From Bacteroidota bacterium (GTDB lineage: Bacteria; Bacteroidota; Bacteroidia; Chitinophagales; Chitinophagaceae), in the NCBI GenBank assembly GCA_023422835.1, contig JAFAGI010000025.1:124001-188000 (forward strand): a stretch of 64,000 nt of DNA, written 5' to 3'. The position numbers and the translations under genes were made by a program. Position 1 is the first letter of the stretch; each line of letters starts with the position of its first letter. The notes below the pieces were generated by a model. That model did no database searches. It was not told the origin of the DNA and saw nothing but the letters and a program-made list of their open reading frames with translations. Of the stretch, positions 10,079-18,204 are shown piece after piece.

Positions 10079-10082
10079 AATA

Positions 10083-11030
10083 TTATTTATTTATTGAGCG
10101 TATCTGTTCAACAATTTTATCTGCACCATTTGCCAGGAGCTCCTGAGCACAGCCAATGCCAACCTCGGTTGCATCGTGCAAATCCACTTCTTTTTCAATT
10201 TCCAGTATTTCGCTTCCGTCTAAGGCAATGATATTGCCGCTAAACTTCAATTTATTGTTTTCTACCTGCGCCAAAGCTGAAACAGGTGTGGAACAGCCGC
10301 CCATTAATGTTTTCAGGAAGTCGCGCTCATTGTTCACACACAGCATTGTATCCTGATCGTTGAGAGGTGCGCATATTTCTTTCACTTCCACGTCCTCTTC
10401 CCGGCAAACAACCGCTATAGCGCCCTGCGCTGGAGCCGGTAGCATCCAGTCGATCTCTATTGCATAAGCCGGGCGTTCGTCCAGCCGTTCTAAACCGGCA
10501 GCAGCGAATATTGCGGCATCCCAATCATTATTCATAAGTTTCTGCATACGAGTCTGCACGTTACCACGCAGGTTCTCAACCCTGATCTTAGGAAATTTAT
10601 TCAGCAAAGCTGCTTTTCTTCTTACTGAACCCGTAGCGATCACACCCTCTGCAATCCTTTGCTCATCTACATCTGAATAAAAATATTTTTCCAGCACGTG
10701 CTCATTCTTATATACAAATAGATCTTTGTAATTAGCTCTTTTTAAAACTGCAGCCGTTGCAATACCCTGGGCCAGTTGCGTAGGCACATCTTTCATAGAA
10801 TGTACGGCTATATCAATTTTATTACTCAGCAGGTAAGCATCGAGCGTTTTGGTAAACACGCCCTGCACGCCAATTGCATACAATGGCGTTACCAGGTCAA
10901 GATCGCCTTCACTTTTTACTTTTACCAATTCACACACACAGCCTTTGATTTCAAGCATTGCTTTTACCTGCGATGCCTGCCATACGGCTAACCTGCTATC
11001 GCGTGTTCCGATGCGGATGATTTTTTCCAT
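10083..11030 (-). CDS. hemC: Hydroxymethylbilane synthase (porphobilinogen deaminase)
   Basis: 315 aa from the ATG at 11030; a frame opening at 11060 would overlap hemA and add residues absent from the family. Polymerises four porphobilinogens. The N-terminus 'IIRIGTRDSRLAVWQA' is typical, with 'AVHSMKDVPTQ' and 'ATGSVRRKAALL' following. Cys246 in 'LMGGCSTPVSA' is the attachment residue for the dipyrromethane cofactor. The gene starts eight bases after hemA and ends four bases before hemD, so it is the middle gene of a hem operon. Confidence 0.97.
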   Translation of the reverse strand: MEKIIRIGTRDSRLAVWQASQVKAMLEIKGCVCELVKVKSEGDLDLVTPLYAIGVQGVFTKTLDAYLLSNKIDIAVHSMKDVPTQLAQGIATAAVLKRANYKDLFVYKNEHVLEKYFYSDVDEQRIAEGVIATGSVRRKAALLNKFPKIRVENLRGNVQTRMQKLMNNDWDAAIFAAAGLERLDERPAYAIEIDWMLPAPAQGAIAVVCREEDVEVKEICAPLNDQDTMLCVNNERDFLKTLMGGCSTPVSALAQVENNKLKFSGNIIALDGSEILEIEKEVDLHDATEVGIGCAQELLANGADKIVEQIRSINK

Positions 11031-11037
11031 TAAATTC

Positions 11038-12243
11038 TCAGGATGATTTTTTCTGCGCAATAAAATCGTTCAAAGCCTCCAGGTAAATACAACCTGGCCT
11101 GTGGTCGGCGCGCATTTTTACAGCCATTGTTTTTATTACACGATGAACGGTCATGTCTTTTTCCTGCTGATTGTAATCCATTACAAAAACTTTATTGTTC
11201 AGATCAAGCATTTTTTGTTTTGCAGTGCGAATCAGCGGTGCGTTTTTACGCTGTTTGTACCAATTGTAAAATTCGTCTGCATGCTCCATGATGATCTTCT
11301 TAGCTTTCGGCACTTCGGCCTCGCGCATTTCCAGGGTTTCATCATTGATCTTTGAAAGATCATCAACGTTTGCAAGGGAAATATGTTCCAGCTCCTTTAC
11401 GTTCACATCAATATTGTTGGGTACAGAAAGGTCTATTAATATTTTGTTACCGCAATCTTTAAAATCTTCTTTGTTCAACACGGGTGTTTCTGCGTTCGTT
11501 GCCACGATTACCACGTCAGCTTTTCGCAACTGCTCGCTATAATTTTCGAACGGTGCATAATCAATGTCAAGGTCTACTGCCAATGCCTGTGCTTTTTCGT
11601 TGGTACGATTTACAATGGTAATATCTTTTACTTTCAAATAATCTTTCAGGTTCTTACAGGTATTCTTCCCGATCTTGCCAGCTCCCATTATGATCACTTT
11701 TTTGTTCCTGAAAGATTGTTCGGTTTTCTTTAAATATTGTATTGCAGAGAAAGCTACAGAGATGGTGCCACCGCTGAGCTTTGTTGTATTCTTAATAATC
11801 TTAGACGCCTGAAACGCAGTGTTGGTAAGCCTCTCCAAAAAAGAAGAAATAGTACCGCACGCTTTTGCAGTCTTTACCACGCTTTTGAGCTGACCTACGA
11901 TTTCATAATCGCCCAGTATCTGCGAGTCAAGACCTGCAGAAACATTAAACAAATGCTCGGCAGCAAAGCAGCCATTCTTGATATAGCCTTTTTCAAGCAA
12001 AACCTCTTTGGAGCCTTTTGTAAATTCACACAGCAGGTCCACAAGATCTGAAGCCTGGTCTACTACGCCGTAAACTTCGGTCCGGTTACAGGTAGATAAA
12101 ACAAAAAGGTCTGTATAATTGAGCGATTTGGCTTTGCCCAGCAACATGAGGTATTGCTCAGGAGATAAAGCAAAACTACCGCGTACGCCAATGTCGTTTT
12201 TCTTATAATTAATGCCCGCTACAAATAAGTGTTGAATATCCAT
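11038..12243 (-). CDS. hemA: Glutamyl-tRNA reductase
   Basis: 401 aa from the ATG at 12243. The upstream frame from 12285 would start inside the predicted -7 box and is not preferred. Reduces glutamyl-tRNA to glutamate-1-semialdehyde with NADPH, the first committed tetrapyrrole step. The catalytic Cys52 lies in 'LSTCNRTEVYG'. The NADPH-binding Rossmann motif is 'IIMGAGKIGKNTCKNL' and a C-terminal helical dimerisation domain follows. It is the first gene of the hemA-hemC-hemD operon; hemL, which uses its product, lies at 61229-62524. Confidence 0.97.
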   Translation of the reverse strand: MDIQHLFVAGINYKKNDIGVRGSFALSPEQYLMLLGKAKSLNYTDLFVLSTCNRTEVYGVVDQASDLVDLLCEFTKGSKEVLLEKGYIKNGCFAAEHLFNVSAGLDSQILGDYEIVGQLKSVVKTAKACGTISSFLERLTNTAFQASKIIKNTTKLSGGTISVAFSAIQYLKKTEQSFRNKKVIIMGAGKIGKNTCKNLKDYLKVKDITIVNRTNEKAQALAVDLDIDYAPFENYSEQLRKADVVIVATNAETPVLNKEDFKDCGNKILIDLSVPNNIDVNVKELEHISLANVDDLSKINDETLEMREAEVPKAKKIIMEHADEFYNWYKQRKNAPLIRTAKQKMLDLNNKVFVMDYNQQEKDMTVHRVIKTMAVKMRADHRPGCIYLEALNDFIAQKKSS

Positions 12244-12282
12244 TAAGCACGTTTCAGTTTCTCTGTCATTGTAAATCGACGA

Positions 12283-12302
12283 CAAAGTTAACCATTAACT
12301 TT
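12283..12302 (-). promoter_or_regulatory. hemA -7 box overlapped by a 19-bp inverted repeat
   Basis: The complement of 12283-12290 reads TAACTTTG, a full match to TAnnTTTG, about 40 bases upstream of the hemA ATG. It is embedded in a perfect inverted repeat, AAAGTTAA-CCA-TTAACTTT (12284-12302, 8-3-8). The -33 element is weak. A dyad on top of the -7 box is a natural repressor site. Confidence 0.45.
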
Positions 12303-12322
12303 TTGTTGGCATGGGCAAACTG

Positions 12323-13657
12323 TCACTCCAATGTCATATTATTTAACGTATTCAGCTTTTGCACCACACCTTCACGCCTGAGGATCAGATATCCCAGCCG
12401 GTCGTTGCTGATGCCGTCTTTAAGTTTGTAGCTGAATTTAAGATAATCGTCCTCACCCACTTCCGTTTCAAAGTATTTAAACTGGATATTCGGATACTGC
12501 TTCAGGTTATCCCCGATCTCGTATAAGTGGGTAGATAAAATGAACAACGCATTTTCAATTCTGCGGAAACCTTCTATCACCGCTGTACTGCATTTCATAG
12601 CATCCTGTATGTTCGTGCCTTTAAACAATTCATCTATAAGAATGAGCCAGTTCTTGCCGTCTGTAATTTTATCAATGGTTTTGTTGATGCGCTGTACTTC
12701 GTTGTAGAAATAGCTTTCACCTTTCAGCGTGTTGTCGGATATATCAATATTACTAAGCAAGCCGTCAAACCTGCTTATCCTGGCGCTATCCGCAGGCACA
12801 GCCATGCCAATGCTGGCCAGGTAAACCGTGATCCCCACAGCACGTATAAAGGTGCTCTTGCCTGCCATATTTGCACCAGTAAGGAACATGAAATTATTTT
12901 TTTCTGAAATAGAAAAATCATAGCCTACCGGATTTACCAGCAAAGGATGCCAGAGATTTTGTGCGGTGATATAAGGGCGGTTGCTTTCTACCACCTCCGG
13001 GAAGCTAAAACCGTGGCGAATACAGGCTTGTGCCATGCTGTACCATGCGTCCATTTTATAAAATATGGTTTCCAGTTCGCGCACGTCGTTCTTTGACCTG
13101 TAGAAGTAAAAGCCTGCTTCAATAATCACCGAAGCAGGAATTTTCCTATCGTTGTGGTAGTTTTTTACTTTTTGAAACAGCGGCTTTGCCAGCAGCATCT
13201 TAGCCCTGTCTACAGTCACTTTTAAAATTAGCGGGTTATCGTCATCATCAAGCAATTCTATAAGCTCATACATTCCCTTGATAAAGGAAAGCATATGCTT
13301 TACTGAGTAGCGGGCTACCACATAATCTCCCCTGTTGAACAATGTATAGAAAAAAGTTTCCATAGCGCCGGCGCTGTGAGGAATAGATGCTATAGGGCTT
13401 TCATAATATTTATCCAGCACCATCATGGTACCATTGGTAATCGTCGCGGGAAATTCAGGGAGTTTTTCCATGAACTTTTTCAGTATCTGCTGTGTGGTGT
13501 GTATTTTACCAATATCGTCAAAAGGGTTGCTAACAAAGAACTTCAGCCAGTCTCGCCCGCCGGTGGTGCGTGTGTAGTCCAGCAAATGCAAAACACTTTC
13601 TTCTTCAATTTTAGAAAAAATACCCAGGTCGGTCAGTGTGGTTCTGTCTATTTGCAT
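12323..13657 (-). CDS. MutS-family ATPase lacking the mismatch-recognition domain
   Basis: 444 aa, about half the length of MutS. The N-terminal ~230 residues look like the lever/core helical domain. The C-terminal ATPase has Walker A 'TGANMAGKSTFIRA', Walker B 'WLILIDELFKGT' and the 'STHLYEI' His segment. The mismatch-binding domain I and the connector domain are absent, and no Smr domain is present, so it is neither MutS1 nor MutS2. This short MutS-like type is frequent in Bacteroidota; its DNA substrate is not established as far as I know. It lies 37 bases upstream of the hemA promoter region, same strand. Confidence 0.85.
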   Translation of the reverse strand: MQIDRTTLTDLGIFSKIEEESVLHLLDYTRTTGGRDWLKFFVSNPFDDIGKIHTTQQILKKFMEKLPEFPATITNGTMMVLDKYYESPIASIPHSAGAMETFFYTLFNRGDYVVARYSVKHMLSFIKGMYELIELLDDDDNPLILKVTVDRAKMLLAKPLFQKVKNYHNDRKIPASVIIEAGFYFYRSKNDVRELETIFYKMDAWYSMAQACIRHGFSFPEVVESNRPYITAQNLWHPLLVNPVGYDFSISEKNNFMFLTGANMAGKSTFIRAVGITVYLASIGMAVPADSARISRFDGLLSNIDISDNTLKGESYFYNEVQRINKTIDKITDGKNWLILIDELFKGTNIQDAMKCSTAVIEGFRRIENALFILSTHLYEIGDNLKQYPNIQFKYFETEVGEDDYLKFSYKLKDGISNDRLGYLILRREGVVQKLNTLNNMTLE

Positions 13658-13667
13658 AACTGTAGTT

Positions 13668-14096
13668 TTAATCCCAGGCCGGGTTAATGGCTTTGATCAG
13701 TTGCTTACCCTGCTTATCATACAAATAAAGAAAATGGCCTTCAAGCTTGTAACTTGTAATGGACGGTGAAATCTCCACAAACTTACTTTCCATGGCCATC
13801 TGCCCTTCGCAGTACTTATAGGTATAGTTTACCTGGGAAAAGGAAATTGTGCCGTTGTTTTTTATCGTGGTTTTCCAAAATAAATGATTGCAATCCAGGC
13901 TCCCTGTTGAATTTTCAGGGTTGCTAAGATCAATATGGGCATTTACTTTCATCAATTCTTCTTTAGTAAAGCCAGGCATTTCTGTCACCATCCATTTTGA
14001 TTGCAGTGGTTGAGAAGATCCTGCCTGCTTGCTGCAAGCGTTACAGAAAATACTGCAGATGACTACTGCTGCTGTCACTAAAACAATTTGTTTCAT
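13668..14096 (-). CDS. META-domain (HslJ-like) lipoprotein
   Basis: 142 aa from the ATG at 14096; the longer open frame (from 14153) reads back into the upstream repeat and is rejected. Residues 1-21 are a lipoprotein signal with lipobox 'CNAC' (Cys21). The rest fits the META/HslJ fold: 'SLDCNHLFWKTTI', 'YKYCEGQMAMESKFVE' and a terminal 'LEGHFLYLYDKQGKQL'. HslJ proteins are linked to heat and novobiocin resistance in E. coli; the role here is unknown. The start codon sits exactly at the end of a dispersed palindromic repeat. The stop lies 10 bases before the MutS-like gene. Confidence 0.75.
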   Translation of the reverse strand: MKQIVLVTAAVVICSIFCNACSKQAGSSQPLQSKWMVTEMPGFTKEELMKVNAHIDLSNPENSTGSLDCNHLFWKTTIKNNGTISFSQVNYTYKYCEGQMAMESKFVEISPSITSYKLEGHFLYLYDKQGKQLIKAINPAWD

Positions 14097-14197
14097 GTTA
14101 ATATTTAATTTTTTTCTGTTCGCCACACGGAATAACCATTTTTTTAGATTCAATACTCATTCGTGGTTGGTAGCGCCTAAAGCGAAATGACTATTTC
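14094..14197 (-). repeat. Dispersed palindromic repeat, locus B: one unit upstream of the META lipoprotein
   Basis: A single unit runs from the start codon of the lipoprotein gene (CAT at 14094-14096) to 'GACTATTTCCAT'. The arm 'GCCACACGGAATAACCAT' and the core 'AGATTCAATACTCATTCG.GGTTGGT' match loci A and D. The variable segment here is 'AGCGCCTAAAGCGAAATG', a third centre type with its own small CGC..GCG stem. Confidence 0.8.
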
Positions 14198-14207
14198 CAT
14201 ATCGATT

Positions 14208-15593
14208 TTATTTTCTGTTGAATAATAATCGTTCTCCTTTATAAGATTCATCAAACACACCATTTCCATAAACGAGATGGCCGTTTACAAAAGTTTTATC
14301 AATGGTTGAAGAAAAAGTGAAATGTTCCAGCGGGCTCCATTGACATTTATACAAAATATTCTCGGGCAATACTTCTTCTTTCTTATTCATGTTCACCAAC
14401 ACCAGGTCTGCAAAATATCCCTCCCGGATAAAGCCGCGATCTTTTACCTGGAAGCAGGCAGCTACATTGTGCGACATTTTTTCCACTACTTTTTCAAGAG
14501 ATATCTTTCCTTTTTGTACATAATGAAGCATCAACTGCAATGAATGCTGCACCAGCGGCAGGCCGGCGCTTGCCTGTTCATATGAAGCGTCGCTCTGCAT
14601 GCATATGGTGCCGCGCGGATCGCGCTTTAAATTTTTCTCGCTAAGCAGGTGCGGTGCATGGTCGGTAGCAATTACATCAATTCTGCCGTCGAGCAGGGCA
14701 TTCCATATAGCGTCCTTATTGGATGCTTCTTTAATGGCGGGATTGCATTTGATCTGGTAATGAAAATCTTCATAATCATCTGCTGAAAAATGCAGGTGAT
14801 GTACACAGGCTTCGGCAGTTATTCTTTTATCTTCCAGCGGCAGCATATTGGTAAACAACTGTAACTCTTTTGCTGTGGAAATATGCAATACATGCAGGCG
14901 ACTGCCGAATTTTTTAGCGTATTGCACCGCCTTGAAAGATGATTCAAAACATGCTTCCTCATCGCGGATCACCGGATGGTCAGCCGGCTCCAGCTTGCCC
15001 TTCCGGGCTTTTAGTTTTTCGTAATTGGCCTTGATGACCGATTCTTCTTCGCAATGCGTGGCTATTAGCAACTCGCTTCCTGAAAAAATCTTTTCCAGCG
15101 CAAGCGGGTTATTTACGAGCAGGTTGCCTGTAGAAGACCCCATAAAAATTTTCACACCGCAAATCTCGTTTTTCCTGTCATTGGCTTTTAATATTTCTTC
15201 AATATTATCATTAGAAGTGCCCAGGTAAAAAGAATAATTTGCCAGTGATGTTTTTTGTGCAGTAAGGTATTTATCATCCAGCAAAACATGGGTAAACGCC
15301 GGCGGCATTGTGTTGGGCATTTCCATAAAAGACGTAACACCGCCTCTTACTGCTGCTTTTGATTCTGTATAAATACTGGCTTTATGAGTAAGGCCCGGCT
15401 CGCGAAAATGCACCTGGTCGTCGATCACGCCCGGCAGCAGATGAAGCCCTTCGCCATCAACTTCTTTGACCTTAAAGTTAACGTTAATATTCTGCGAGAT
15501 TCTTTCAATTCTCTGATTCCTGATCAGCAAATCAGCATTTATTGATTTACCTTCGTTTACGATTTGTATATTTTTTATAATATAATCATTCAT
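14208..15593 (-). CDS. pyrC: Dihydroorotase
   Basis: 461 aa from the ATG at 15593. Cyclises carbamoyl-aspartate to dihydroorotate in pyrimidine synthesis. Amidohydrolase motifs: 'GVIDDQVHFREPGLTHKA' near residue 60, the carboxylated-Lys region 'GVKIFMGSSTG', metal-binding 'ATHCEEE' and 'LHVLHISTAKEL', and the catalytic Asp in 'ATDHAPH'. The first metal-site His of the usual HxH is Gln here (QVH), as I recall for some Bacteroidota enzymes. The start codon abuts that of the divergent gene with no intervening base (CATATG). It could be an inactive dihydroorotase-like or hydantoinase-related protein, but the 'FREPG..HK' block favours dihydroorotase. Confidence 0.9.
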   Translation of the reverse strand: MNDYIIKNIQIVNEGKSINADLLIRNQRIERISQNINVNFKVKEVDGEGLHLLPGVIDDQVHFREPGLTHKASIYTESKAAVRGGVTSFMEMPNTMPPAFTHVLLDDKYLTAQKTSLANYSFYLGTSNDNIEEILKANDRKNEICGVKIFMGSSTGNLLVNNPLALEKIFSGSELLIATHCEEESVIKANYEKLKARKGKLEPADHPVIRDEEACFESSFKAVQYAKKFGSRLHVLHISTAKELQLFTNMLPLEDKRITAEACVHHLHFSADDYEDFHYQIKCNPAIKEASNKDAIWNALLDGRIDVIATDHAPHLLSEKNLKRDPRGTICMQSDASYEQASAGLPLVQHSLQLMLHYVQKGKISLEKVVEKMSHNVAACFQVKDRGFIREGYFADLVLVNMNKKEEVLPENILYKCQWSPLEHFTFSSTIDKTFVNGHLVYGNGVFDESYKGERLLFNRK

Positions 15594-17336
15594 ATGCGTA
15601 AAAATTATTTCTTTAAGCAACTGCTTGGCGTTGTTTTATTGTCAGGCTTCTGCCTTGCATCCCACGCGCAAACCGACAACATAGAATTACACGATAAACA
15701 AACACGATTGATCAATCGTTTAGACATTAAACTCCGCGGCGATTCTGTTATGCAATTTACAACAGTTAAACCTTTTGACCGAAAAAGAATGACTGAAAGA
15801 ATAGAGCTGATAGATTCGCTGGATAAACTGGGCCTGCTGGATGATGCGCTTACCAATGTGGACAGGTATAATATCCGCAGCATGCTGATGAATAACTCCG
15901 AATGGACGCAAAATTACTACGACTCCTTTAAGGTGGATAAACCATTCCTGAAAAAACTGTTTCGGACGCCTGCCCATCTTTACGCCGTTGATAAGCGTGA
16001 AAAATACAGCCTCGTAATAGATCCGCTGCTGAACCTTCAGTACGGCCGCGCTACCGGTACAACAACATTTGTAAACACCAGGGGCATCAGGATCAGGGGA
16101 CAGGTAGACAGAAGGTTCGGCTTCTACATTCACCTGAATGACAACCAGGAAAGAGATCCGCTGTATGTAAGGAATTATACGGCTGCACACAGAGCGCTGC
16201 CTAATAAAGGCTACTATAAATATTTCGGCAAAAACAGTGATGGCTATGACTTCTGGGACATCCGGGGCGGGCTTACATTTCATGCCGGCAATTACGTGGA
16301 TTTTCATATAGGCCACGACAGGTTTTTTATTGGCAACGGCTACCGGACTACCTTCCTGAGCGATTTCAGCGCGCCATACCCTTTCCTGAAAATGAATGTA
16401 CAGGCAGGCAAGTTCAGGTATACTGCTGCAGCGGCGCAAACTATTGCTCCCTACCCGAACAGTGCACGGGATAAAGACTCCACGCTGCCAAGAAACTATA
16501 TGATGTTTCATTACCTGAGCTGGCAACCTACGGACTGGCTGAATATAGGTTTCTATGAAAATACTATGTTTAACAGCAAGATCAATGGCGGCATGCAGGT
16601 GGGTTTCTTTAACCCGGTGATGTTTAACCGCGCTTATTCCTCGCACATGGGCAATAGCGCCAAATCAAGCATTGGCTTGGATTTCAAGGCAAACTTTGCC
16701 AGGCATTACCAGGTGTACGGTCAGTGGCTGATCAATGAATTTCATTTTAATAAAGTACTTAAAACCAACGGCCCATGGGTGAATAAGTTCGGCTGGCAGT
16801 TAGGCGGTAAGTACACAGATGCATTCACCATAAAAAATTTAGACCTGCAATTGGAAGGCAACCTGATAAGGCCTTTTACCTACATGGATAAATGGGCGCA
16901 GAACAATTACCTGCATTACAACCAGCCATTGGCGCATCCCCTCAGTGCAAATTTTAAGGAGGCGATAGGCATAATCAATTACCAGCCCATACCAAAACTG
17001 CATCTCAACGCCACGCTGATCGCCTACAAGAAAGGGCTGGATAGCGCTTCTTACAAAACTGCGTATTATTCGCCCAACAATGGCGGTGACCTGTTCAGGA
17101 ATTACAACGATTTCAGAGAAGCAGACGAAGGATATAAAGTGGGCCATGGCATTCTTAACACCGCGCTTATAGGCTCTTTCACCGCTTCGTATGAACTGAT
17201 ACAAAATTTATTTTTTGATGTAAATGCCACCATCCGCAACTATAAAGTTGCCGGCCTGCCTGACAACAGGACCAAATGGATCTCTGCCGGGCTCCGCTGG
17301 AATATGGCCCGCAGGGACAAAGACTTTTTGTGGTAA
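15594..17336 (+). CDS. Outer-membrane beta-barrel protein, capsule assembly Wzi-like
   Basis: 580 aa from the ATG at 15594. Signal peptide MRKNYFFKQLLGVVLLSGFCLASHA, cleaved before QTDN. The body has many short amphipathic beta-strands and aromatic-rich turns ('DYVDFHIGHDRFFIGNGYRTTFLSDF'-like region near residues 230-260, 'GMQVGFFNPVMFNRAYSSH'), the pattern of Wzi/CapD-type barrels that hold capsular polysaccharide on the surface. No capsule genes are adjacent. An alternative is another Bacteroidota barrel of unknown ligand. The upstream promoter must lie inside dihydroorotase coding sequence because the two start codons touch. Confidence 0.65.
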   Translation: MRKNYFFKQLLGVVLLSGFCLASHAQTDNIELHDKQTRLINRLDIKLRGDSVMQFTTVKPFDRKRMTERIELIDSLDKLGLLDDALTNVDRYNIRSMLMNNSEWTQNYYDSFKVDKPFLKKLFRTPAHLYAVDKREKYSLVIDPLLNLQYGRATGTTTFVNTRGIRIRGQVDRRFGFYIHLNDNQERDPLYVRNYTAAHRALPNKGYYKYFGKNSDGYDFWDIRGGLTFHAGNYVDFHIGHDRFFIGNGYRTTFLSDFSAPYPFLKMNVQAGKFRYTAAAAQTIAPYPNSARDKDSTLPRNYMMFHYLSWQPTDWLNIGFYENTMFNSKINGGMQVGFFNPVMFNRAYSSHMGNSAKSSIGLDFKANFARHYQVYGQWLINEFHFNKVLKTNGPWVNKFGWQLGGKYTDAFTIKNLDLQLEGNLIRPFTYMDKWAQNNYLHYNQPLAHPLSANFKEAIGIINYQPIPKLHLNATLIAYKKGLDSASYKTAYYSPNNGGDLFRNYNDFREADEGYKVGHGILNTALIGSFTASYELIQNLFFDVNATIRNYKVAGLPDNRTKWISAGLRWNMARRDKDFLW

Positions 17337-17451
17337 GCAACTCCGAATGGTCACCTGATATATTTACCATATCAAACCCTGCAACACTGACACAGCGGGT
17401 TGCAGGGTTAATTGTTTACAATAAAACCAAATACCATTACCTTCACGCTGC

Positions 17452-18159
17452 ATGAACAGGAAAACATACAAATATCTTTTTTTTGATCTTGACCATACTC
17501 TCTGGGATTTTGAAACAAACGCCAAAGAGGCAATGCGATTGGCATTCGGCATCAATCAATTGCATGAAAAAGGCATTGATGATTTTGATGGCTTCTTTGC
17601 ACGATACAGCCATCACAATGCTATTTTATGGGACAGGTATACCAAAGGCCTCATTAAACAGGAAGAGCTAAGATGGAAAAGAATGTGGCGCGCTATGGTG
17701 GAGTATAAAATCGGTGATGAGAAACTGGCCAGGAAAATGAGCGAAGACTTCCTGGAAGAACTTCCAAACCAGAAAAATGTATTCCCCTATACCTTTGAAA
17801 TACTTGAGTATCTCAAAGAAAAAAACTATCCGCTATCACTGATCACCAATGGTTTTAATGCCGTCCAGGCAAAGAAGCTGAAAAGCTCAGGGCTTGAAAA
17901 ATATTTTGATCATGTGATTACTTCCGAACGCAGCAACAGCCTCAAGCCTAAGAAAGAAATATTTGAATACGCCATTACTACCACCTGTTGCACTATGTGC
18001 GACAGCATTATGATAGGCGATAACCTGGATGCCGATATCTCCGGCGCCCTCGGCTGCGGCATGGATGCTGTATTTGTAAACCATATCAATGCCGCGCCTG
18101 GCGATATACAGCCTACCTATACCATTACCCATTTAAAAGAATTGGAAGAGATTTTTTAA
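17452..18159 (+). CDS. yjjG: YjjG-type HAD hydrolase (pyrimidine nucleotidase family)
   Basis: 235 aa. HAD phosphatase motif I 'FFDLDHTLWDF' (Asp nucleophile), motif II 'SLITNGF', motif III Lys in 'LKPKKEIFEYA' and motif IV 'MIGDNLDADISGA'. The helical cap and length match YjjG, a house-cleaning 5'-nucleotidase for non-canonical pyrimidine nucleotides. Monocistronic; a terminator hairpin overlaps its last codons. The exact substrate cannot be read from sequence. Confidence 0.88.
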   Translation: MNRKTYKYLFFDLDHTLWDFETNAKEAMRLAFGINQLHEKGIDDFDGFFARYSHHNAILWDRYTKGLIKQEELRWKRMWRAMVEYKIGDEKLARKMSEDFLEELPNQKNVFPYTFEILEYLKEKNYPLSLITNGFNAVQAKKLKSSGLEKYFDHVITSERSNSLKPKKEIFEYAITTTCCTMCDSIMIGDNLDADISGALGCGMDAVFVNHINAAPGDIQPTYTITHLKELEEIF

Positions 18160-18176
18160 AACCTCTTCCAATTTTT
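18140..18176 (+). terminator. Intrinsic terminator overlapping the yjjG stop codon
   Basis: An 11-bp perfect stem (AATTGGAAGAG / CTCTTCCAATT, arms 18140-18150 and 18163-18173) with a 12-base loop is followed by TTTA. The 5' arm is within the coding sequence and the loop contains the stop codon. On the complement it is followed by TTCTTTT, so it may also end the convergent receptor gene. Confidence 0.7.
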
Positions 18177-18204
18177 ACTTTACAATCACTTATGATATCC
18201 CGGA

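Noticed and set aside
15720..16646. 308-codon open frame on the minus strand inside the Wzi-like gene
   Set aside because: Fully antisense to a convincing signal-peptide-bearing barrel gene; composition is that of a mirrored beta-strand protein and no motif is recognisable.
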